This document shows positions 48,796 to 58,251 of a stretch of 64,000 bases of DNA, piece after piece. Under the pieces are notes generated by a model. The model made no database searches, was not told the origin of the DNA, and saw nothing but the letters and a program-made list of their open reading frames with translations. The DNA lies in NCBI GenBank assembly GCA_948144175.1, contig CANXME010000542.1, forward strand, positions 992,001 to 1,056,000, written 5' to 3'. The stretch is from Closterium sp. NIES-65 (Eukaryota; Streptophyta; Zygnematophyceae; Desmidiales; Closteriaceae). A program made the translations under genes and the position numbers. Numbering within the stretch: position 1 is the stretch's first letter; each line of letters starts with the position of its first letter.

Positions 48796-49040
48796 TGTCA
48801 GACTTTATATTATTTATATTTGTAACTGCCTGTAGCTGTAGTTAGTGTAGTTATTGTAAACTATGTTAGGTGGTGCACCCTTTTGTTTCCTATGCTATAT
48901 GTTCCTTGAACCTATAGTGAAACACCACCTTTCCTTTTCCAACTCCTCGACTCTCTCCCTTGGCCCTATCCACTCGATACCTTAGTTGGGCCTAGGCTCC
49001 TAAGCCTAGGCCCTAGTTAAACGTTCTCATTCCTTCAACA
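48796..49040 (+). repeat. 5' LTR of R9
   Basis: 245 bp, TGTCAGACTTTATA to TCCTTCAACA. It includes the dyad GCCTAGGCTCCTAAGCCTAG near 49,000. Confidence 0.88.
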
Positions 49041-49139
49041 TGGTCATCAGAGCAGTTTCGTCCTGGCCTGTGGGCCCGCCCAATGCTTCCGCTGCTGGAT
49101 TTCTGGTCACGCGCCTCGGGCGCGTGACTTTTTTCTTTT

Positions 49140-49410
49140 CTACGCGTCGCGGACCTGCTTTTGGCGCCCGCGACGGCGCCTTGAGCCGCCACGGACCCGC
49201 CTTTGGCGCCTGCGACGGCGCCCTTAGCCGTCGCGGACCCGCCTCTGGCGCCTGCGACAGCGCTCTTAGCCGTCGCGGACCCGCCTTTGGCGCCCGTGGT
49301 GGTGCTCTTAGCCGTCGCGGACCCGCCTTTGGCGCCTGCGGCGGTGCACTAAGCCGTCGCGGACCCGCCTTAGGCGCCTGCGGCGGTGCACTGAGCTGTC
49401 GCGGTCTCGC
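49140..49410 (+). repeat. Tandem repeat in R9, about 54 bp unit
   Basis: About five degenerate units marked by CGCGGACCCGCCTTTGGCGC. Open frames across it on both strands are compositional. Confidence 0.7.
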
Positions 49411-50016
49411 CTCTGGCACGCGACGGTGCCCTGCTCGTCGTGCGCCCCGAGGCACACGACGGTGCACTTACCTTCAACTTACCCGTCGTGCGCCCCGTGG
49501 CAAGCGACGGGCCTTTCCGCACCTGCTCTCACTACAGCCGCCCCTGACCTCCCTGCCTCGACACATGGTAGCCGCTCTGCGGCTTTCTACCCGCCCACCC
49601 CCTCCTCCTTTGTTTCCCTGCAGCCGTGGGAGGGAGGGTATGGGGGTGGCGGGTGATGGAGCTTTGGGTCGTTTCCTTCCCTTCCCCTCCTCCTCCTTTC
49701 GTTCCCACTGCTGCAGCTGCCGCTGGGGGGGAGGGTGTGAGGGTGTGGGGGAGAAGGGGGATTGGCACCGGGGTGGCGGGTGTGAGGCAACCAGCAGCCG
49801 TCCCTCCACCTCTCCTCTCTCCCCCCCTTCTCTGCTGCTCCTGCAGCAGTGTGGGGGAGGGGAGGGAGGAGGGTGAGGTGATGGAGGGGGTGACCAGTTA
49901 GTGTCAGCCCGCCTGCAGTACCTTCTGCTGCTTGTTTATTATCTTGCTTGTGTTGCTTGTGTACCCCTGCAAGTTGTGTTCCGCACAAACTTCTGCTGCA
50001 GGCAGCTATGGGGGAG

Positions 50017-50261
50017 TGTCAGACTTTATATTATTTATATTTGTAACTGCCTTTAGCTGTAGTTAGTGTAGTTATTGTAAACTATGTTAGGTGGTGCACC
50101 CTTTTGTTTCCTATGCTATATGTTCCTTAAACCTATAGTGAAACACCACCATTCCTTTTCCAACTCCTCGACTCTCTCCCTTGGCCCTATCCACTCGATA
50201 CCTTAGTTGGGCCTAGGCTCCTAAGCCTAGGCCCTAGTTAAACGTTCTCATTACTTCAAAA
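50017..50261 (+). repeat. 3' LTR of R9
   Basis: 245 bp, about 98% identical to the 5' LTR. Its right limit is set by the duplicated GCTCG. Confidence 0.88.
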
Positions 50262-50266
50262 GCTCG

Positions 50267-50517
50267 TTCTCCAATCGCGACCGCTCACTAGTCGCTCGCA
50301 TCTCCGCTTCCATCTTGGCGATTTGCACGAAGAGCTGCTGCGTAACGTCGTTGGTCGCCGGCGAACCCATCCTGTTCAGGAACCACGCAAGGGGGTTAAT
50401 TCGATATCGCGGAACTGGTGCTTACCAGAAATCAGCGTCGAATTGGTCGCCCCGGGCGGTTTTTCGAGGCAATTTTTTCCGCAACCGCTGCTTAGCCGAC
50501 AGTTGTCGAGTGAGAAC
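50267..50517 (-). pseudogene. Gypsy 5' leader and start of gag
   Basis: This short block between R9 and the gypsy primer site should hold the start of gag on the minus strand. A Glu/Ala-rich reading (IAKMEAEMRATSERS) is consistent with a coiled coil. Nothing firmer can be said. Confidence 0.55.
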
Positions 50518-50533
50518 GGCTCTGATTACCAAG

Positions 50534-50684
50534 TGTCACAGGATCGAATTCTCAATCAAAACTTGTCACTAAAACTGAATACAAAGCATTTTTATACTCA
50601 GAATTACAACAATAAAATAGATAAAACGAACATTCCAGAAGACGCCCTTCTCGACACTACAATCACAAGTGCGCACAAGCACGC
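50534..50684 (-). repeat. 5' LTR of gypsy element, inner piece
   Basis: 151 bp of the 401 bp LTR next to the primer site. The LTR resumes at 57,678 on the other side of R10. Confidence 0.88.
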
Positions 50685-50811
50685 TGTCAGAATCAACAAG
50701 TATGTGTGCACTAGAAAAGTGGTGGGTACAAGTAGGAAAACCTAAACTTACTGTACCCCATAATAACTACCCCACTACAGCCTAAACAAACTGTAGAGTA
50801 TAAGATTGACA
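50685..50811 (-). repeat. 3' LTR of R10
   Basis: 127 bp, TGTCAGAATCAACAAG to AAGATTGACA, followed inward by CACCCCCATAGGCAAAG. Confidence 0.9.
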
Positions 50812-51092
50812 CACCCCCATAGGCAAAGTAAGGGAGAGCAAAAAAGGGGGTCACAAGACCAGTCAAGAAAAGCAAAGCAAGCTCAGGGTGGATCACAACG
50901 TCACCACGCATTTTGAGCACAAGCAGACGGCCATTAGGCCAGTTCACATGCAAAGTTATATAGCATAGAACAAACAGGATAGTGATCAAAACCTAGCAAG
51001 TGAAATCATGCTGGTATAGATATACAGATCACAGTACAAGCAATGTCAAGAAGTGAGCAAGTGAGGCAAAGTAGGAACAAGGCCTAGAAAAG

Positions 51093-54000
51093 TCAAAAAC
51101 ACTGATGATAACAAGACGGAAGTGCCTTGGAGAAGATATCAGAAGTGTTGGCCCGAGAGGCCACGTAAGCAAGACGAAGCTGACCGCACTGCTGCAACTC
51201 TCGAGCAGGAAAGTAGCGAAGGGCAATGTGCTTCGTTCTGTGCTCCAGTCTCTGCTCCACACATAAGGCCAGCATGGCCTTGTTGTCGACGTACAGAACT
51301 GGAGGAGAGCGAGGCGCCTCTCCCAAGTAGGTGAGCCGGCGTAACTCCTGTGCAGCCATGGCCCCTGCATAGATCTCAGCCTCACAGCTGGAGCTGAGAA
51401 CAGAAGACGAGCGCGTAGCCCGCCACGAAACAAAACCGGAGCGAAGGCTGAAGGTGTAACCCTGTGACGACCGCTGCGTAGCCAAGTCGTCAACCCAAGA
51501 AGCGTCTGCGTGTCTAGTGAGGACCACTGGACTCCGCCCTCCAAGCACTAGCCCCATGCCCGACGTACTGCACACGTAGCGCAACACCCACTTCACTGCA
51601 GCCATGTGCTCTGGTCGGTGTCTCCCAGGAGTAACATAGCCTACCAAGATGCTAAGAGGGTATGCTAAGTCAGGTCGAGTGCAGGTCATCAGGTACATGA
51701 GGCAGCCAACAAGCTCTGGGTACGGGCCACTCGGCTCTACGGACTCATCCGAAGGCAGAGCTGAGAGCGAGTGGCGAGTAGACAGAGGAGTCGCCTGAGG
51801 CAAGGAGTACGTGAAGTTGAAGCGGTGAAGGACCTGCTGCACCATGTATGACTGAGTCAGGGTAATGGTGCGCCGTGCTCTGTCCCGGGTGATCTGCAAG
51901 CCAAGATAGCTGTGCAGTTCACCCAGGTCTATGCACGTGTGTCTCTTATGCAGCTCCGACTTCACGTGAGCGAGTCCCTCAGTTTCGGAAGTGGCAAATA
52001 CCAAGTCGTCGACGTACACAAGGATGTAGAACGGTGGCAACGAAGTGTCGGTGCGCAGAAACAGCGACAGGTCAGCAGTAGAAGGAGCAAACCCAAGAGC
52101 CGCAAGCGTAGTCCTCAGTGTGTCGTGCCACTCACATGGCGCCTGGCGGAGATTGTAGACTGGCCGCCGGAGGCTCCACTGGGTACCAAGAGGAAACGAC
52201 CCAGCAAAGCTAGGTGGACGGCGCAGCCAGATCTCCTCGTGCAGGATCCCCTGTAGGAAATCAGTGCTGAAGTCAAGAGAGTGAAGCTCGTAGTCACGCT
52301 GAGCAGCGAGGTGTAGCATAACGTGAAGAATGGTCATCTTCGGGGTTGGTGAGAAGGTTTGGAAGAAGTCCACTCCTTGTCGGTGACCAAAGCCTCGAGC
52401 AACGTAACGCGCCTGAAAGACAAGCGGAGAACCCGGCGGCCGCTTCACCCTGAAAATCCACATGCCACTAACGATGTTCGCCCCAGGAGGGGGAACCTCG
52501 TTAACGTAGGTGCATGTGGACTTCCAGGATGCCATTTCTGCGTCCATGACTGACTGCCATTGAGAGACGTAGGGACCCTCTATCGCCTCTGCGTAAGAGC
52601 GCGGGGTCGGGATGTCTGGTGCATCCGGGTCTCCCTCAGGTGCAATCAGCATGGACACGAGATGAGGTACAATGGCTGCAAAGCACTCAAAGTCCTCCAG
52701 CCTGTCCTCAAGGACGTCCGTGCCAAGAGCACACTCACCCCCGACGGACGGAGGACAGACAGACTCAGACTCAGCAACAAGACTCGCGGCGTAGTCTAGA
52801 CGACAGTGAGCAGCAAAGTCGACAAGCTCAGCAACTAAGGCAAAGGCAGCAGTGGACTCAAAGGAAGGGTAAGTGACAACAGTGGCCTTGAGACTCGTCA
52901 CAATAGGACTAGCAGCATAAAGGGAGTCAAACTTCGGGTCACCAAGGGCAGGAAGAGAGGACGCAGGAGGAGACTGCAGAGGGACACGCTGTGGAGCAGT
53001 GGAAGGACGAAGCGCCATCTGGTGCGTGCCAGGGACAGCAGGAGTACGCTGACGCGGTACACGACGACCAGTGCGAGCAGCACGAACAGGCGACGCAGGA
53101 CGGGACTCAGGCTCACGACGCTCAGTAAGACCTCCGGTCAGACCAGTTTAAGGGGAAGGAGTAGGCAGTGGGGACGCAGGCTGTAACTGTGACTGCGACT
53201 GGACAGGCGGTGGACACTCTAAGGAAGGAGCAGGACCAGTAGAGGGCATAAAACCAAGAACCTGCTGAAGGAGCGGAAGGAAGTACGGTTGCGGTTGCGC
53301 AGCTCCTCCAGAATCAGCAGAGACAGCACCATCACCCCCAGCGGCGGCTCCAACTGCTGCAGCACCTCCAGCAGCTCCAGTAGCGCCAACTCCAGTACCC
53401 CCAGGAGCACCCGCAACACCACTAGCTCCAGTACCTCCAGCAGCTCCAGCAGCACCTCCAGTCCCAGCACCTCCAGTACCGTCAATACAAGCACCTCCAG
53501 GACCAGTGGCTCCAGCACCTCCAGTGCCAACCCCAGGGTCGGCAGCCACACCAGCACCAGTTGCTCCAGCGCCCTCAGCTCAAGCTCCAGGAGCACCCCA
53601 AGCTCCCACAGCACCACGTCGGCGGCGACAGTGCTGAGAGTACCACTCACGCAGCTGCTGGGACTAGAGAGCGCCCCCAGGCGCAGTACCCCCACGCTCA
53701 GGACCTCCAGGCTCAGCACCCCCAGGCTCAGCACCCCCAGTCTCAGCACCTCCGGGCTCGGCCCCTCCAGGATCAGCACGCTCAGGCTCAGTACGTCGCG
53801 CAGGCCAGAGTCGACAGCTACCTCGACAGGCTCGACCGGGTCTACCTGGGAAACACCTGAGGGAGCAGGACCTTGCGGAGGTAGGGGGTCTACCGAAGCA
53901 GCACTTGGCGTGAGGAAGAGAAGCGGAAGGGGGATCGGGGCAGTGCGGTAGGGGAAGAGACGGTAAAAGGGGACCGACTCATCAAACGTTACATCCTGAG

Positions 54001-56953
54001 AGGGGAATACATGGCGCAAGGTGGGGTGGTAAAACTGCCAACCTGGCGTGTCAGGGACAAAGCCAAGGAAGACACAAGGAACGGCGCGGGAGGAGAGCTT
54101 GTCCGCGGACGTATCGCGGACAAAGGCTCGAGATCCCCAGACCTGGAACACGGACGCATCGCCCACCTCTCCCGTCCAGCGCAGTGTCGGCGAGGTCTCC
54201 GGAACGGAGACACAGGGCCAGAGGTTGAGCTGATGCGCGGCGTACCGGACCGCAAACGGCCACAGAAAATGGGGGGCAGCCGCATGGATCAAGGAGGTAC
54301 GAGCGACCTCCATGACCAAGCCAATGCAGCACTCAGCAACCCCATTCTGCTGCGGAGAGGCCGGAAGCGTGAACGTCTGCTCAATGCCCTCCCCCTGACA
54401 GAAGACTCTCAAGAGGCCGGAGGAAAACGCACCACCTCTGTCAGAGTGCAGTCTCAGGACGGGAAGGTCCGTGCGAAAGCGCCTCTCCACCTGGAGACGG
54501 GTAGCGCGGATCCAAGGGATCAAGACATCAAGGACCTCTCCCTTGGTGCACAAGGGGAAGACCGTGGTGTAACGCGTGTAGTCGTCAACTACTAGCAGAA
54601 AGTAGTGCTTTCCGCCCTGTCCACGGACGCGGGCTGGGCCCCACACGTCCAAGTGAAGGGTTTGCACAGGAGCCTCTGTCGGGGGGAACTCAGAGGAGTG
54701 GGGGGTAGCGCGCTGCCGCCCCTCGATACAGGGAAGGCAAGGAGGGGCAGGGGACGGTGGCAGGGGAGGTAGTGACCTGGGAAGACCAGAGACAAGGTAC
54801 CGGGAGTGCATGCCACGAAGGCACTGCATCAAAGGGTGACCAAGGCGGTGGTGCCAGAGGACCGTCCGGTGCGACAAGGTGCGACACGAGCAGGGGGCGG
54901 ACAACTTACCTGACGCTGACGCAGACGCAGCTACCTGAGGGGACTGAGTGGTCAGTGTGTACAGGCCCGACCCCGGCTGCCGAGTGAAGGTAGCCTGTTG
55001 ACGACCCATCTGAGCACACGTGCAGTGTGTCACGCGCTCATAGGCAAGGGTGAACTGGTGAACACCCGCGTCCTGGAGCGCGAAACCCGCCACCTAGTTC
55101 GGAGAGAACGAGGAGAGGTAAAGACCCGACAGTGTGCCGGACGGGACAGCAGGACAAGGGAGGGCAGTGGTGGAGGTCGCAAGGACCGGACCCCCGGAGG
55201 GGTCAGCCAGGGAGACAGCAACAAGCCTAGGGAGCTGCGCTAGGGCAGTGCGGTCTCGATAGAAACAACGGGAAGCACCTGAGTCCATTGTGAAGGTGTG
55301 AAGTGCCTCAGTAGACGCAGTACCTGAAGGCGCAGACTCACGAGCACCTGAAGCAGCAGACTCACCAGCACCTAGAGCAGCAGCCCCACTATGACCTGGG
55401 GCAGCAGACGCACTAGCACCTAGAGCGGCAGCCTCACTGGTCTCAATGCCCGGGTCGGGCGGGACACGCAGGTAACAGTTACCCTCAACACTAATAGTCA
55501 ATGCATACATTGCACCAAGGATAACATCAAAGTCAAGAGCAAAGATATCAATGTTCTTTTTAAGCAGATCAGCCCAGCGGGGCAGCTCAGAGGCGTCAGG
55601 GAACTGTGCACGACAGGCGTCGTCAAGACAGGAGAAGCGACACTGGTGTGTGTGGGGCCTCCCACACGTCTGACCAGCGTGGTCACCTGTGCGGATGACA
55701 TACGGGCAGGTACCTCCACCCCCAGACCCCCCATGCTGAGAGTACCACTCACGAAGCTGCTGGGGCGACGGGGTCTCTCCAAGACGCTGCTGCTGGCGCT
55801 GGACACCACCCGAACCTCCACGCTGCGCTGGTCCACCCCGACCACCACCCCAGCTGCCGCCACCACGCCCACTGCTGCCACCACCACCGCCTCCACTCTG
55901 CCTCCTCCACGTGTGAAGAATGAGGAATGAATGAACTAGCAAGCAGGTGGGTACAAGTAGGAAAACCTAGAAGTGTTGTACCCCATATTGTCTACCCCAC
56001 TATAGCCTACACAGACTATAGCATAAGAGTTTGACACCACCACCACTGCAGCCACCACCCCCGCCGCTGCCACTGACGCCCCCAGCCCCGCCACCACCGC
56101 CACCACCCCCACCGCCCCCACCGCCTCCACCTCCACCTCCCCCGCTGTCACCTCCACCAGCCTTGTCCCCCTTGCCCCTGCCGCCCTTGCGCCTCCCACT
56201 AGGAACAGACGTAGCCCCGACTTCCTCAGCACCAAGGTAGCCGACAGCGGCAGCAGAGGCAACCGAGGGGAGAAGGGGGGGAGGGGAACACACGTCAAAG
56301 AAGGGCGTGCGGGGGTCGCCACGAGAGGCACCTACAGCAACTATGCTAGCCTCAGCTGCAAGCAGGTGCTTCTCGAGCAGGTCAACGGTGAGCTCAGTGG
56401 GGCAGAGGGCGAGAATGTGGTCCCTGACTGCGCGAAGAGAGTCAGGGAGACGGGTGACTAGGTGGTAGAGAACGAGGTACATCGGGGGAGGATTCTTGGC
56501 AAGAAACTCAGCAGGAAAGGCGGATTGGTAGCGAGTGTCACTAGTGCGGAGGTGAGTAATGAGGTCAGCGACTGTGGGAAAGGCGGCCAGATTGGGGAAA
56601 AGATAGGGCAGCAAGAGACGGCTGATCGTAGCAGAGGCAGGCGAGGAGTAGCGTGCGATTACTGCATCGTACAGTGCCTTGGCAGTCTTGTGCTGGCCAA
56701 AATGCGCGCGCTCATCTAACGGCAGGTAACTGCAAATGGCTAGGCGAGCGTGAGCGTCACGAGTCTGCCACTGGGAGCAAGCTGTACTGTTAGCAGTCTC
56801 AGCAGGTGCTAGAGCAGTTCTAGACGCGTGATCATACAGCGAGACATCGTCCTTAGTAGTGATCTGTAGGAATAGGTGCAGGTCGTCGAGCCAAGCATCA
56901 AACTGAATCGGACGGCCCTCAGCATCGAAAGAGAGAACGGTGGGACTAGCCAT
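51093..56953 (-). pseudogene. R10 copia gag-pol remains
   Basis: Gag starts at the ATG at 56,951-56,953. The glycine tract lies at about 56,170-56,040 and beyond R11 at about 55,910-55,800. A Cys/His motif follows near 55,710-55,640, and the protease DSGAS near 55,285. The integrase zinc-binding segment (LWHHRLGHP) is near 54,850 and its core (LDVWGP, LHSDRGGAF, SPQQNGVAE) at about 54,640-54,320. A degenerate pentapeptide hinge is at about 53,800-53,690, with Gly/Ala/Thr-rich repeats to about 53,330. RT lies at about 52,540-51,990 (YVDDLVF near 52,010) and RNase H at about 51,520-51,340. It is broken several times, besides R11. Confidence 0.88.
55912..56036 (-). mobile_element. R11: solo copia LTR inside R10
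   Basis: 125 bp, TGTGAAGAATGAGG to GAGTTTGACA. It has the same layout and core (TACCCCACTATAGCCTACAC) as the other copia LTRs but a distinct sequence, and is flanked by CCACG on the left and CCACC on the right, a near-perfect 5 bp duplication. No internal region is present, as expected after recombination between two LTRs. Confidence 0.87.
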
Positions 56954-56959
56954 AGTGGC

Positions 56960-57545
56960 AGCAGTAGTAGTAGCAGTAGTAGATGTAGGAACAGTAGCAG
57001 TAGGAACAGCAGAAACAGCAGTAGCAGTAGGGCAGTGCGGCTCAGACGGGGCGGCGCGGCACGGTTCGGGCAGGGCGGCGCGGCGTGGCTCGGGCAGGGC
57101 GGCGCGGCGGCGGGCCTGCGCGCAGGCTGCTGTTGCGCACGGGCCGGGACTGCCCGTGGGCTGCAGTTGCGCGCGGGCAGCAAGCTACGCGCTAGCTGCA
57201 GCAGCCGGCGTGCGGGCTGCGCGCGGGGCCGCACGAGGACGGCGCGGGCTGCGCGCGGGCGGTGCTGGTCGCGTGGGCGGCTAGCGGGCTACGCGCTCGA
57301 GAAACGGGCCGCGCGCGGGCAGGTAGCGGGCTGCGTGCGTGCTAGAAAAAAAAAAAAAACGGGCCGCGCGCGAGCGGCTTGCGGGCTGCGCATGGGCAGC
57401 GTGAGAGGGAGGGCGCATGAGGGCGCACTAGTAGAGAGGCGCACGAGGGCGCGAAGAAGGTAGGGTGCACAAGGGCGCTTCTAGCGGAACGGTGGGCCTT
57501 TAGGACTAAGCGGTCCTAGGTTCCTAACCTAGGCTCGTAATACAA
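56960..57545 (-). repeat. R10 leader, GC-rich and partly repetitive
   Basis: The leader contains a CAGTAG-type repeat (about 56,960-57,030), GGGCGGCGCGGC units (about 57,045-57,120), and a GC-rich stretch with an A-run near 57,345-57,359. No gene is recognised. Confidence 0.6.
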
Positions 57546-57672
57546 TGCCAGAATCAACAAGTGTGTGTGCACTAGAAAAGTGGTGGGTACAAGTAGGAAA
57601 ACCTAAACTTACTGTACCCCATAGTAACTACCCCACTACAGCCTAAACAAACCGTAGAGTATAAGTTTGACA
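57546..57672 (-). repeat. 5' LTR of R10
   Basis: 127 bp, about 96% identical to the copy at 50,685-50,811. Confidence 0.9.
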
Positions 57673-57677
57673 CACGC

Positions 57678-57927
57678 AAGGCTATTAGCACTTGGGATTA
57701 CGCCCAGATTACACCGTATACACCACTGTCGGCGCTGTCGGTGCCGTATAATAAGTATGTCAGTGGGAAAAGTAGGAAATAAGAGAAATAAATAGAAGGC
57801 TCTAGAAAATAGAATAGTAGGCCAATTGAGATGAGATAAAGACCAAAAAAAAGAGGAGAAAAAGGAGAACAAGATAAAAGAAAAATATAATAATGAGAAA
57901 ATGTTATAACGGGGACGTCCTCTCACA
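57678..57927 (-). repeat. 5' LTR of gypsy element, outer piece
   Basis: 250 bp completing the 401 bp LTR. It ends CCTCTCACA against the duplicated GCAGG of the hAT host. Confidence 0.9.
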
Positions 57928-57932
57928 GCAGG

Positions 57933-58251
57933 CGTGACTGCCCGTTACAGTTCCCCCTTCACACCCACAACCACTAACATGTCTGCTGCTGCATGTCCCT
58001 AGTTGACCAATCGTAGCACACTGTGAGTCAAGTTCCCGCGTGTTGCCTCTGTGCGCTGGCAATGCCCAACTCACATCACCCCACCCATCTCAAGCCAGTG
58101 CAGTGCATGTTGGTGGCACCTGGCTACCTCGTTCACCACGCCCTTCCATCTGTTCAGTACTTCTCTTCTTTGCTCGGCAGGCTCTGCTCTGCAGTGGTTG
58201 CAAACACTATGCTCTGCTCTGGGAATCCGCACTGAATACCTCTTGATCGCC
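57933..58251 (+). other. hAT element 5' region before the transposase start
   Basis: This is the untranslated or promoter-side part of the hAT transposon, joined to 26,185-26,520 once the gypsy element is set aside. The frame of the transposase is open upstream to about 58,051, but the ATG at 58,252 has the better context (CGCCATGG). No TATA box stands out. Confidence 0.5.

Larger units (their letters stand above)
48796..50261 (+). mobile_element. R9: non-autonomous LTR element, second family
   Basis: The element is 1,466 bp with 245 bp LTRs differing at about 5 positions (2%). The target duplication GCTCG is perfect (48,791-48,795 and 50,262-50,266). The primer site at 49,041-49,056 contains ATCAGAGCAG. 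A purine run (CTATGGGGGAG) precedes the 3' LTR. The interior of about 1 kb has no retroelement protein. At 49,140-49,410 it carries a repeat of about 54 bp around CGTCGCGGACCCGCCTTTGG. The LTR is related to that of R6. Confidence 0.9.
50685..57672 (-). mobile_element. R10: Ty1/copia LTR retrotransposon inside gypsy LTR, broken
   Basis: The element is 6,988 bp with 127 bp LTRs differing at about 5 positions (4%). The target duplication CACGC is perfect (50,680-50,684 and 57,673-57,677). The primer site left of the 5' LTR (about 57,531-57,545) is a weakened form of the usual one. Gag resembles R8 (MASPTVLSFDAEGR, DDVSLYDHAS). A solo LTR (R11) sits in the Gag glycine tract. Gag-Pol is broken several times. 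Its higher LTR divergence fits an older insertion than R7 and R8. Confidence 0.93.
26521..57927 (-). mobile_element. Ty3/gypsy chromovirus, broken, carrying five nested LTR elements
   Basis: The LTRs are 401 bp (26,521-26,921, and the right copy in two pieces at 50,534-50,684 and 57,678-57,927). They have a perfect 5 bp target duplication, GCAGG (26,516-26,520 and 57,928-57,932). The primer site at 50,518-50,531 reads TGGTAATCAGAGCC on the minus strand. Native sequence remains in six blocks totalling about 5.35 kb, separated by R6, R7, R8, R9 and R10. Recognised parts from the 5' side are Gag, protease-like, RNase H, integrase zinc-binding, integrase core and chromodomain. LTR divergence of roughly 6-7% makes it the oldest LTR element here. 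It is broken in many places. Confidence 0.92.
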
